Shown piece after piece: positions 6,944 to 14,412 of a stretch of 21,960 bases of DNA (positions are counted from its first letter, which is position 1; each line of letters opens with the position of its first letter). Under the pieces are notes generated by a model, which worked only from the letters and a program-made list of their open reading frames with translations, was not told the origin of the DNA and did no database searches. The translations under genes were made by a program, and so were the position numbers. Origin of the DNA: Oscillospiraceae bacterium (GTDB lineage: Bacteria; Bacillota_A; Clostridia; Oscillospirales; Oscillospiraceae). The stretch lies in the NCBI GenBank assembly GCA_024690695.1, contig JAILOS010000027.1, positions 1 to 21,960 of the forward strand, written 5' to 3'.

Positions 6944-8791
6944 TCAGCGAAACCTCCCCTGTTCTTGGTAAAAAATCTGCGCCGAGACGACGGACAGGTC
7001 CTCCCCGGCGACCCTGTTCTCCAGCCGCATCGCGAAGCGGCGGACCCGCCGGCACATCGGGCGGCGGCGGAAGATCGCCGTCATCGCCGCGCCGTTGAGC
7101 ACGCGCTGCCGCAGATTTCTCGGGCAGAGGTGCCAGATCAGGCGGCGGAGCTTCACGGGGTCGGTCCGCGTCCCGTAATCGGTAATGTAGCTCAGCGTCG
7201 CCTCGGCGTCGGTGTCTGGGCGCATCGCGATGACGACGCTGTTGACGTTCTTCAGCCGGTCATAGCCGCCGAAATCCTGCGCCGCGAAGCGGTAGCTCTT
7301 GGGGATCGCGGCCCCGTAGTCCGCATAGCAGCGGGCAAAGCGCGTCAGCTGTCCCTCGGCGTTGAGGTGCCAGACCCGGTCCCCCTCCGAGGCGAAGGCA
7401 ACCGCGCCGATCCCCGTCAGGCGGTACCAGGAGGGCTCCTGCCGGCTGCTGTTCTCATAGTCCCAGACCCAGGCCGTTTCGCCGCAGCAGAGCCAATAGC
7501 GGCGCGTATCGTCGAGGGAGCAGGGCGCGGCCGCCCGGACCCCCGCCAGCAGCCCCGGCCGTCCGGGGCCGCCGTTGACCTTGCCCGAGAGGCACTCGAT
7601 GTTGTTCTCGTAGGCGTAGCTCGAGTCCTTGAGGACGTGGACGCCCTGCTCCGTGCTGCACCAGACGAGGTTGTTGTCGATCAGCCGGATCGACGCCGGC
7701 AGATCGCAGCCGATCCGGTCGTTGATGGCCGTATAGGGCATGTCGATCACCAGACGGCCGTCGACCGTCGTCAGGTCCTGCTTCACACGCCCGACGGAGC
7801 GCTTTTTGAACACGACCAGAAAGCTCTGCTGCTTGCCGAAGCCGGTGATCGGATCGTCCGTGTCGCCGGCGAGCTGGTACTGCTCATAGGGGAAGTAGCT
7901 CGGGTCCGCGGCGGCGTTGTTCCCGCTCCAGAACAGCGCGTTCGGCTGGGCCGGGCAGCCGCCCAGCACCGCGCAGAGCTCGCCCGTGCCGCCGTAGCTC
8001 ACGGCGTACACGCAGTCCATGATGCTGCTGCAGCCGTCCGTGTCCGCCTTGGCGTAGGTGATCTCGACCGTGTTGTTCGTTGGCGGCGACGTGACCGGCG
8101 GGGCGACGGCGAAGCGGACCGTCCCGTCCGCCGCGTTCACCGTGTAGTCGGTGCCCTCGCTGAGCGTCACGCCGTCCACGGCCACCTTTGTCACGGCGTC
8201 CACCGGCCGAAGCGGCAGATGATAGAGGTCAGTGCCCGCCTCGGCGTTGTATTTCACGGTTTTCTGCGCCTGGATGCGGTTTTCCGGCTGGTAGAGGTCA
8301 CCCGCGCCGTTCGTCGGCGAGGCGTTGAGGACCGTGACCGGGATATAGCCCTCGACCGCCGCGGCCGAGAGCGCGCCGTTGGCGCAGGTGATCGCGGTAT
8401 ACGAGCCCCGGTTTTTGTAGTAGAGCCGGCCGCCGAAGGGGAACCAGGAGCCCCGGTTGGCCGGGATGCCGCCGCAGAGCGCCGTGAAAGCCGGCTGCCC
8501 GGCCTGCGGGTCCAGCGCATAGAGCTTTGTGCCGATGTGGGCCACGAGAAAGCCCTTGAACAGCCGTTCGTACATCGCGTAGCCGACGCCGAGCGTCCTG
8601 TCCTCCGACAGCCACTCCTGCCCGTCGCGGCTGCACAGCGCGCCCTCGCGCCAGAGCAGGTTTTCCATGTCCGGGCTCTCGCTGCTTTTCAGGCGGTATT
8701 CCAGCTCGCTCAGGTTGAGCCCGCCCTTGAGCATCGGAAGGGAGATCGCCCGCTCGCCCCCGGAAGTAAAGTTTCTGTTCTTGCCTGACAT
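6944..8791 (-). CDS. Phage tail hub / DNA stabilisation protein (P22 gp10 or T7 gp12-like)
   Basis: This 615-residue protein starts SISLPMLKGGLNL-like (ISLPMLKGGLNLSELEYRL, about 16-34) and DMENLLWREGALCSRDG. This resembles the N-terminus of podovirus tail-hub proteins that close the portal channel and form a beta-propeller. Repeated short blades are visible (YALDPQAG, YYKNRGSYTAITCANGAL, ALFWSGN, VWCSTEQGVHVLKDSS, YWLCCGETAWVWDYEN). The C-terminus (LENRVAGEDLSVVSAQIFYQEQGRFR) is a conserved-looking closing segment. GGAG lies 6 bases before the ATG. It follows the adaptor gene after repeat copy B. Exact homology to gp10 is inferred from order and length, not alignment. Confidence 0.7.
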   Translation of the reverse strand: MSGKNRNFTSGGERAISLPMLKGGLNLSELEYRLKSSESPDMENLLWREGALCSRDGQEWLSEDRTLGVGYAMYERLFKGFLVAHIGTKLYALDPQAGQPAFTALCGGIPANRGSWFPFGGRLYYKNRGSYTAITCANGALSAAAVEGYIPVTVLNASPTNGAGDLYQPENRIQAQKTVKYNAEAGTDLYHLPLRPVDAVTKVAVDGVTLSEGTDYTVNAADGTVRFAVAPPVTSPPTNNTVEITYAKADTDGCSSIMDCVYAVSYGGTGELCAVLGGCPAQPNALFWSGNNAAADPSYFPYEQYQLAGDTDDPITGFGKQQSFLVVFKKRSVGRVKQDLTTVDGRLVIDMPYTAINDRIGCDLPASIRLIDNNLVWCSTEQGVHVLKDSSYAYENNIECLSGKVNGGPGRPGLLAGVRAAAPCSLDDTRRYWLCCGETAWVWDYENSSRQEPSWYRLTGIGAVAFASEGDRVWHLNAEGQLTRFARCYADYGAAIPKSYRFAAQDFGGYDRLKNVNSVVIAMRPDTDAEATLSYITDYGTRTDPVKLRRLIWHLCPRNLRQRVLNGAAMTAIFRRRPMCRRVRRFAMRLENRVAGEDLSVVSAQIFYQEQGRFR

Positions 8792-8804
8792 AATCTCTCC
8801 TTCA

Positions 8805-8939
8805 GAAATGAAAACGAAAAACGAAAAAGGAAAAGAGAAAAAAGAAAGGATACGGGATCCGCTTTGCGGATGTTTTTGTTCCGTCGCCGCAGGCGCCGCC
8901 GCAATTCTTCATTTTTCATTTTTCATTTTTCATTCTTCA
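8805..8939 (-). repeat. Heptamer-armed two-hairpin element, copy B
   Basis: The arms GAAATGAAAACG (left) and TTTTTCATTCTTCA (right) enclose hairpin 1 ATCCGC/GCGGAT with loop TTT and hairpin 2 GTCGCC/GGCGCC with loop GCA, which has one mismatched pair. The TGA stop of the adaptor gene lies in the right arm. Confidence 0.85.
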
Positions 8940-9557
8940 CCGGTATACGTTTTCCGTCGCAACGTATTCCACCGTCACCGGCTCCCGCAGCCGCAGCAGC
9001 CTCGTCTCGTAGCCGCTGCGCAGGAAGGCGTAGCGGGCGGGGTCGTCATACATCACCAGCTGCGCGGCGACGTAGTAAGCCAGGACCCCGTGGGTCTCCG
9101 GCGTGTTGTCCAGCGCCTCGCCGTCCGCCGGGCGCTCCGGGAGCGTGTGCGGATAGCGGTAGTACTCGACCAGCATCGTGCCGAGATTCGGCAGCCCGTC
9201 GGGGAGCAGCAGGCGCCGGTTCATATAGAGCCGGTAGCCGTGATAGCGCTGCCAGGCGTCCTGCGCCCGCTCCGGCCCGCGCCAGATCAGCCCGCCGTTC
9301 ATCAGCTGCCAGCAGTCTTCCGGCAGGGTGTACAGGCTGCAGTCGCCGAGGGACTGCCGCTCCAGATCGGCGAGCGGGACGATGGCCGGGATCCGCTTGG
9401 CCGAGGTCGCGATGGCCATCATGCCGTCGTTGGCCAGGGCCGGGATTGCGCGGATATAGTCCGCCTGGTTGTTGTAGCTCTCCGGGATCGGCGCGCCGGC
9501 GATGCTCTCGGAAAAGATGAGCTGCAGCGCCATGCTTTTCAGCTGTCCGTAATTCAT
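8937..9557 (-). CDS. Head-tail adaptor protein (podovirus gp4/gp11-like)
   Basis: This 206-residue protein starts MNYGQLKSMALQLIFSES. The start at 9557 is fixed by AAAGGAGG about 5 bases upstream. It is mostly helical with many Tyr, Arg and Pro residues, and carries segments such as LYTLPEDCWQLMNGGLIW and VEYYRYPHTLPERPADGEALDNTPETHGVLAYYVAAQL. A short helical protein between capsid and hub is the usual place of the adaptor ring (P22 gp4, T7 gp11 type) that joins portal and tail. No enzyme motif is present. The call rests mainly on gene order and length; the stop lies at the edge of repeat copy B. Confidence 0.6.
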   Translation of the reverse strand: MNYGQLKSMALQLIFSESIAGAPIPESYNNQADYIRAIPALANDGMMAIATSAKRIPAIVPLADLERQSLGDCSLYTLPEDCWQLMNGGLIWRGPERAQDAWQRYHGYRLYMNRRLLLPDGLPNLGTMLVEYYRYPHTLPERPADGEALDNTPETHGVLAYYVAAQLVMYDDPARYAFLRSGYETRLLRLREPVTVEYVATENVYR

Positions 9558-9578
9558 GTGCGCCTCCTTTTTTTCGAT

Positions 9579-9618
9579 GAAAAACAGAGACTGAAGTCCG
9601 AAGACCTCAGCCTCTGTT
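9579..9618 (-). terminator. Intrinsic terminator after the major capsid gene
   Basis: On the minus strand AACAGAG and CTGAGGTC pair with GACTTCAG and CTCTGTT around a UUCG tetraloop. The roughly 16-bp stem (9583-9618) is followed by a T-run. It lies in the 71-bp gap between capsid and adaptor genes, and would lower downstream transcription so that capsid protein is made in excess. Confidence 0.85.
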
Positions 9619-9628
9619 CCGATGAAAA

Positions 9629-10759
9629 TCAGCCGATGTTCAGCGGCGCGTCGCCGACGGCGACGGGCTTGCTGCTGGCGTCCACCTCGACCACGCGGAT
9701 GAACTTGTGGCCGGCGGTCGGCGTGAGCTCGGTGCCGTTGGCCGTCAGCTCCGTCCAGTTGGCCACGGTGATCGCGGTGTTGTAGGTGACGGCGGTCAGG
9801 GCGGCGGCGGTCGCGGCGGTCACGTAGTACCACTTGTTCGCGCTTGCCTCCTTGAGGCCGTTGACCACGACGGTGCTCTTGCCGCTGTCGGTCGCGGCGG
9901 TCACGAGGGCCAGGTCCTTGATGACCTGCTGCCCGCCGTGGTAGTAGATCGCGTCCGCCTTCTCATTGAGCACGAAGCAGTCGTAGATGAACCTGCCCTC
10001 CACGAGCCAACCGGAGATGCCGGGGGGATCGTCGTGGACCTTGTACTCCTCGAGCTGCTTGGGGCCCGTGGCGGCGATGCTGTGGGTGATCAGGAAGGCC
10101 GCGCCGCGGGGCAGATGGGAGCTGGGGACCTTGACGATCCTGCAGCCGTCCACCTCGCCCATGATGCCCTTGACGACCATCTCCTGAGAGCGGTCGGCGT
10201 ACTTGATGAAGGCGGGGTCCTGCATCAGGAGATTGGCGAAGCGATAGGTGCAGAAGGCTACGCGCCCCTTGTCGGGGACGGACTTGTTGCCCATATGCTC
10301 CATGCCCTGCAGGAACATCTCATAGGCGTTGGACTTGGTGACGGCGGTGCTGTCGGTGTTGCCGGCGGCGATCGCGGCGTCGGCCAGAGTCTTGAAGACG
10401 TAGGTGTCGAACTCGGGCACGACCACCTCGCGGATCTGACGCGAGAGCGCCTTGCCCGCATCGCTGACCATCTCAGACTGGAGCTTGTCGCCCTTGTCGA
10501 TGATGAAGGTGAAGGCGCGGTCCCTGGTGATCGTGAGACTCTGCACGTTGCGGCTCAGATCGGAGGGGCTGCCGTAGCGGCTGGCGCCGCTGCGCACGTA
10601 GTCGTTCATCGCGACGATCGGGATGCTGTAGACCTTGACGGTCTTTTCGCCGGTAAACTTATAGTCGCTGTTGAGGGCGACCATCGCCTGAGATTCCCGG
10701 TAGAAGCGCTCGTCTACCTGGGATGCGTACTTGGTGGCAAGATTCATGCCGCCTGCCAT
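9629..10759 (-). CDS. Major capsid protein
   Basis: This 376-residue protein follows the scaffold gene. I chose the ATG at 10759 (MAGGMNLATKYASQVDERFY) because AAAGGA lies 9 bases upstream; an in-frame TTG six bases earlier lacks spacing. Features typical of podovirus-like coat proteins: an N-terminal YASQVDERFYRESQ segment, YRFANLLMQDP, ISGWLVEGRFIYDCFVLNEKADAIYYHGG (about residues 248-276), and an Ala/Thr-rich C-terminal part (about 285-376) that looks like an added surface domain. It is the product flanked by the scaffold gene and a strong terminator, as expected for the most abundant virion protein. The HK97 fold is inferred from the family. Confidence 0.85.
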   Translation of the reverse strand: MAGGMNLATKYASQVDERFYRESQAMVALNSDYKFTGEKTVKVYSIPIVAMNDYVRSGASRYGSPSDLSRNVQSLTITRDRAFTFIIDKGDKLQSEMVSDAGKALSRQIREVVVPEFDTYVFKTLADAAIAAGNTDSTAVTKSNAYEMFLQGMEHMGNKSVPDKGRVAFCTYRFANLLMQDPAFIKYADRSQEMVVKGIMGEVDGCRIVKVPSSHLPRGAAFLITHSIAATGPKQLEEYKVHDDPPGISGWLVEGRFIYDCFVLNEKADAIYYHGGQQVIKDLALVTAATDSGKSTVVVNGLKEASANKWYYVTAATAAALTAVTYNTAITVANWTELTANGTELTPTAGHKFIRVVEVDASSKPVAVGDAPLNIG

Positions 10760-10793
10760 AAACAATCATCCTTTCTGTTGTGTTGAGGTTTTT

Positions 10794-10890
10794 GAAAAAC
10801 GAAAAAATAAAAATGAAAAGTGAAAAACGGGACTCTATCCAACATGTTCGGTTCTCTTTTCTCTTTTCATTTTTCATTCTTCATTTTTCA
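10794..10890 (-). repeat. Heptamer-armed element, degenerate copy C
   Basis: Both arms are present (GAAAAACGAAAAAAT-like on the left, TTTTCATTTTTCATTCTTCA on the right), but the two GC hairpins are replaced by an unrelated 30-bp core containing the palindrome AACATGTT. The scaffold gene ends in the right arm (GCG GAA GAA TGA). Confidence 0.75.
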
Positions 10891-11766
10891 TTCTTCCGCG
10901 TAGAAGCCGCGGAGGAACGGGTCGTCGTCGCTCTTTGCTTCGGTCCTTCCGCCCTTCGAAACGCCCCGGACCGGCGCACGGGAGGCGGCCTCCGCGTTCT
11001 GCTTGAGTGCTTTGTTTTCTTTGAGGATCGCGTCGTACGCGGCCTGTCTCTGCCTGGCCTCGTAGTCCAGATACACGACGCTCAGCGGACGGCTGCCCGC
11101 GGCAAAGGCCGCCGTCACCTCGTCCGGGAGCCGCGCCCCGGGCTGCCGCAGCTCGGGGCGGAGCGCCAGCAGCGCCTCGACCTCGGCCTGGAGATCGCGC
11201 TTCGGCGCCGCGTAGGGAGTGATCCCCTGATCGCTCCGCTGTTTGGCGCCGATGGCGGAGGCTTCGGGAGCGGAGGACGTCTCTCTGTGAGCTTCTCCCC
11301 CGACCGCGCCGAGCATCTCCTCTGCGCTGGCATAGCCGAGGCGTCTGGCCTCGCGCTGCGCCTGCTCGTAGACGGGCTGCATCCGGGCGAGCTTCGCCTG
11401 GGTCCGTTCCGTGACCTGCGCCTTCTGGTAGAGGGCGGGCAGATCCTTCTCGTCCAGCTCGACCTCTCTCGTCCGGTGATCGACCGTCGCGCTGAACTTC
11501 AGCTTGGGTTTTCCCTCGGGCGTGGTGGGCCCTCCGGTCTCGCCCTCCGCTTCGTCCCCGACGGTGACGGGGTCTGCGGCGTCAGGCTCCGCTTTCGCGT
11601 CCGGCAGCGCCGGATCGTCCTCGCGTTCCGCCTGCCCGTCGGCAGCCGGCGCGCCGGTCCAGGCGTCCTGGTTGAAGAAATCGTCGCCCTCTCCCCAGCC
11701 GTCCGGGAGCATGGCGCCGTCGTCCTCCGCGTAAGCGGATCGCATGCTTTTGCTGTGTTCGTCCAT
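10888..11766 (-). CDS. Phage capsid scaffold protein
   Basis: This 292-residue, strongly acidic protein has a disordered first third (Asp/Glu/Gly/Pro-rich, residues 1-90), a helical central region (LPALYQKAQVTERTQAKLARMQPVYEQAQREARRLGY) and a charged helical C-terminus ending DDDPFLRGFYAEE, a pattern common to scaffold proteins of Firmicutes phages. It directs procapsid assembly and is lost on maturation. AAAGGAG lies 9 bases before the ATG. It sits between portal and capsid genes, as usual. Unusually, residues around RSDQGITPYAAP are encoded by a REP-like hairpin (11212-11237) related to the tandem array near 19316, so a mobile repeat seems to have entered the gene in frame. Confidence 0.8.
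   Translation of the reverse strand: MDEHSKSMRSAYAEDDGAMLPDGWGEGDDFFNQDAWTGAPAADGQAEREDDPALPDAKAEPDAADPVTVGDEAEGETGGPTTPEGKPKLKFSATVDHRTREVELDEKDLPALYQKAQVTERTQAKLARMQPVYEQAQREARRLGYASAEEMLGAVGGEAHRETSSAPEASAIGAKQRSDQGITPYAAPKRDLQAEVEALLALRPELRQPGARLPDEVTAAFAAGSRPLSVVYLDYEARQRQAAYDAILKENKALKQNAEAASRAPVRGVSKGGRTEAKSDDDPFLRGFYAEE
11212..11237 (+). repeat. REP-like hairpin inside the scaffold gene
   Basis: GTAG (11212-11215) followed by GGAGTGATC, loop CCCT and GATCGCTCC is the same structure as the 57-bp units at 19316-19486, with one base pair exchanged and one wobble pair. It is flanked by GGCGCC on both sides (11204-11209 and 11245-11250), which could mark the insertion. The reading frame of the scaffold gene is kept. 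Confidence 0.75.
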
Positions 11767-11804
11767 TGGTTAAGACTCCTTTCATGGTGAGAAAGATTGA
11801 TCAA

Positions 11805-11921
11805 CGAAAAATGAAAAGAGAAAAGTGAAAAGATAAGGGATCCGCTGCGCGGATGATTCCAATCTGTCGCCGCAGGCGACACCTCAATTCTTCATTTTTC
11901 ATTTTTCATTTTTCATTTCTT
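11805..11921 (-). repeat. Heptamer-armed two-hairpin element, copy D
   Basis: The A-rich left arm from 11805 and T-rich right arm to 11921 enclose ATCCGC/GCGGAT (loop TGC) and TGTCGCC/GGCGACA (loop GCA). The outer pair of hairpin 2 is T-A here and C-G in copy A, a compensated change. The portal stop codon follows the arm immediately. Confidence 0.88.
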
Positions 11922-13877
11922 TTACCCTCCGTACCGCCGCAGCAGGGCGCGCTGCGCGGTGTTCGGGAGCGCGTTGAAGCGCTGCTGGATCGCCCCGGGC
12001 ATCCGGGAGATCCGCTTCGCGGCCTCCAGCGCGCCGCCCTCGCCGCTCCCGGCGGTGTTGAAGCTCTTGGCGCTCCCTTGGGGGGTCTTGGCTCCGGCAG
12101 ACGCCGTCCCCCGCAAGGCGTCTGACTGAGGGGGTCCTCCGCTCTGCGCCGTGTCCACGTTGTTCTTTTCCCTGATCGCGTCGATCAGCTCCTGCTTGCG
12201 CGGGATCAGCCGGTCCGGAACGCGTTCGAGGTAGTCCGCCAGCTCCAGCACGCCCTCCTGGCGCAGCTTGTCCAGGGTCTGCACGGCGGCGATCTCGCTG
12301 TACTGCGTCGTCGCGCCGGCGTTGACCCGGACGTTGAGCCACAGGTCCTTGAACCGGCTGAAATCGTAGTCCTCCATCACGCGGCGCACGACCGTCTTCT
12401 CCTGCATCCGCCCGGTGGCGGGGTCGATCAGCGGCGCGCCGTCCGGTCCGGTGACGAGCTCGCGGAATTCGCGCTCGCGCAGCAGGGGCCGCTGCCCGTA
12501 GTAGCTGCCCATCATGTCCAGAAGGATGCGGGCGATATCCTCATGCCACTCGAGCAGGGCCTGGCGCGGGTTTTCCAGCGGGGCCTCCGAGCTCGACTGC
12601 AGCACCATCAGCGCCGAGGTGTTCTCCAGGGCGAGGCTGCCCATCTGCGCGTCGGTCGCGCCGAGGCACTCCTTCGTGTATTCCATGCACTTGTCGATGC
12701 ACATGACGATCTGGTTGGACATGTCCGCCGGCTGCAGTACGCTCGCCACGCTCGTGAGATCCTGCCCCGGCATCAGGCCTCGCACGCCGAGCGCGACGCC
12801 GATCTCGTTGTTCCACTGGCCGATCAGGTCCGCGTTGAACACCGTCTTCGGGAAGCTCTGGAGCTGCAGGTGCCGGAAGATCATCGCGAACATCGTGTTG
12901 ATGAAGATCTGGTTCGGCACGATCCCGGTGACGAGCGCGCGGCCGTGGTACTGGTTCTTCTGCTTCTCCCAGTTGCCCCAGGCGATCGGATAGTGCGTCA
13001 GGCCCGTGTCCACGTCCTCAAAGATGTTCGCGTCCCGCGTCGCCTTGGTGACGTGCACGGTCGTGACCGTGCGGCGGACGGAGCGGCCCTGTTCGTCGGT
13101 CTCCTCGATCTCCCGGCTGACCTTGGTGTACAGGTAGACGTAGAGGGCCTTGTTGCTCTTGTCGTCGTCGCCCGCGATCTCGGTCTCGCCGCCCACGCCG
13201 GTCTGCCAGCGCTCCCCGGCGTCCGGGCCGATTTCGCCGTCCTGCTCTGTCTCCCCACTTTCGCGGTGATATCTGGCTGCTTCTGCTTTCAGATTCTCCA
13301 CCGTGTCCCGTCCAACGATCAGAATATAGGGTTGACTCTCCACATCGCGGCAGTTCGGATTGCCGAACATCACGTTGATGCCGTCCACCAGCTCCATCTC
13401 GATCTCGCCCTGCCGCCCGCCGTAAGCGCCGCCGTAGGGACGCGCTTCGGGGTTCCAGTAGAAGTGTGCGCAGTAGTCGCCGGAGACCGCGCCGTCGAGC
13501 AGGGCCTCCCGCGTGCGGTAGTCCATCTTGAACTTCTCGTAGAGATTGCGCAGCTCCGCCGTGGCGCAGGCCGCCGCGCTGCCGTCGGGATCGGCCAGGT
13601 CGTCGCCGTCGTAGTCGTCCAGCGGCTCGAAGCTCACGCTCGTGGGCGAGGCGCAGATCGAGGCCACGAAGAGCGACACGATGCGCTTGATGATGTTGAA
13701 CACCGGCCGCGACAGCCGGCTCATCGCGGGCGTCTCGGGGATGTGCAGCCACTGGTTGCCGGAGAAGAACTCCCAGTTGACGTCCACGGTCCGGTACTGG
13801 TTGGGGACGAGGCGGTTGTTGTATTCGCGGCCGTACTCGTAGTACTTCCAGGCCTCGGTCCTGTTGTTTTTGTCCAT
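11922..13877 (-). CDS. Phage portal protein
   Basis: This 651-residue portal subunit would form the dodecameric ring at one capsid vertex for DNA entry and exit. The length is that of podovirus/P22-like portals. The N-terminus (KYYEYGREYNNRLVPNQYRTVDVNWEFFSGNQW) and the helical segment RPVFNIIKRIVSLFVASICASPTSVSFEP (about 57-85) are typical, as are the IAWGNWEKQKNQYHGRALVTGIVPNQIFIN core and the C-terminal region predicted to be helical with disordered Gly/Ser tail. GGAAAGGA precedes the ATG. It follows the small membrane protein gene by 3 bp and precedes the scaffold gene. Family membership is inferred from order, length and these segments. Confidence 0.85.
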   Translation of the reverse strand: MDKNNRTEAWKYYEYGREYNNRLVPNQYRTVDVNWEFFSGNQWLHIPETPAMSRLSRPVFNIIKRIVSLFVASICASPTSVSFEPLDDYDGDDLADPDGSAAACATAELRNLYEKFKMDYRTREALLDGAVSGDYCAHFYWNPEARPYGGAYGGRQGEIEMELVDGINVMFGNPNCRDVESQPYILIVGRDTVENLKAEAARYHRESGETEQDGEIGPDAGERWQTGVGGETEIAGDDDKSNKALYVYLYTKVSREIEETDEQGRSVRRTVTTVHVTKATRDANIFEDVDTGLTHYPIAWGNWEKQKNQYHGRALVTGIVPNQIFINTMFAMIFRHLQLQSFPKTVFNADLIGQWNNEIGVALGVRGLMPGQDLTSVASVLQPADMSNQIVMCIDKCMEYTKECLGATDAQMGSLALENTSALMVLQSSSEAPLENPRQALLEWHEDIARILLDMMGSYYGQRPLLREREFRELVTGPDGAPLIDPATGRMQEKTVVRRVMEDYDFSRFKDLWLNVRVNAGATTQYSEIAAVQTLDKLRQEGVLELADYLERVPDRLIPRKQELIDAIREKNNVDTAQSGGPPQSDALRGTASAGAKTPQGSAKSFNTAGSGEGGALEAAKRISRMPGAIQQRFNALPNTAQRALLRRYGG

Positions 13878-13880
13878 GGC

Positions 13881-14129
13881 TCAGTCCTTTCCGGGCGCGG
13901 CGCCCAGCCCGTAGGCGACGGCGGCGTTGTAGCCCAGCAGCTCATGAAAGGCCGCCTGGTCCTGGCGCAGCCGCTCGCGCTCCGCCTCCCGCTCCGCCTG
14001 CTCCTCCGCCGGCTCAATCGCCGCTTCCGGGGTCGGGGCGGCCGGGAACAGCCCGCGTCCGACGAGGACGCCGGAAATAAAAAGCCCGGCGCCGATCAAA
14101 GCGCCGAGCATCCCGAGCAATACGCTCAT
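13881..14129 (-). CDS. Small membrane protein of the phage packaging region
   Basis: This 82-residue protein has an N-terminal membrane helix (about residues 3-25, LLGMLGALIGAGLFISGVLVG), then an Ala/Pro/Glu linker and a charged coiled-coil-like stretch (EEQAEREAERERLRQDQAAFHELLGYN). The start at 14129 is set by a perfect AAGGAGGT ribosome site about 5 bases upstream. It ends 3 bp before the portal start, so it is probably cotranslated. Small anchored proteins occur at this position in several Firmicutes phages; I do not recognise a specific family or function. Confidence 0.65.
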   Translation of the reverse strand: MSVLLGMLGALIGAGLFISGVLVGRGLFPAAPTPEAAIEPAEEQAEREAERERLRQDQAAFHELLGYNAAVAYGLGAAPGKD

Positions 14130-14156
14130 AGGGTACCTCCTTGATTGTGAAATTTT

Positions 14157-14257
14157 GAATGAAAAAAGAAAAATGAAAAGTGAAGAGATAAGGAATCCGC
14201 TGCGCGGATGATCCTTCATTTTTCATTCTTCATTTTTCATTTTTCATTCTTCATTTT
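14157..14257 (-). repeat. Heptamer-armed one-hairpin element, copy E
   Basis: The arms are long (right arm has about six heptamers). Only hairpin 1 is present (ATCCGC/GCGGAT, loop TGC); hairpin 2 is missing. The copy lies upstream of the ribosome site of the small membrane protein gene and downstream of the duplicated terL end. Confidence 0.82.
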
Positions 14258-14305
14258 TCATTTTTCGCTCATCCGGTTCGGGTCGAACAAGCGCTGCGCG
14301 TCGGC
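14258..14305 (-). pseudogene. Duplicated C-terminal fragment of large terminase gene
   Basis: Sixteen codons read ADAQRLFDPNRMSEK and a TGA stop. The intact terL gene ends with AEAQRLFDPYRMSEK. The fragment has no start codon or ribosome site and is separated from terL by repeat copy F. It is a by-product of the tandem duplication, not a gene. Confidence 0.85.
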
Positions 14306-14318
14306 GATTGTGAAATTC

Positions 14319-14412
14319 GAATGAAAAACGAAAAGTGAAAAGCGAAAAGATAAGGGCTCCGCTGCGCGGATGATCCTTCATTCTTCATTTTTCATTTTTC
14401 ATTTTTCATTTT
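14319..14412 (-). repeat. Heptamer-armed one-hairpin element, copy F
   Basis: Near-identical to copy E in layout: an A-rich left arm, hairpin 1 (CTCCGC/GCGGAT, loop TGC) without hairpin 2, and a right arm of about six TTTTTCA heptamers in which terL ends (AGC GAA AAA TGA). Confidence 0.85.

Noticed and set aside
14258..14305. A separate small gene upstream of terL's neighbour
   Set aside because: It is only the duplicated last 15 codons of terL, with no start signal.
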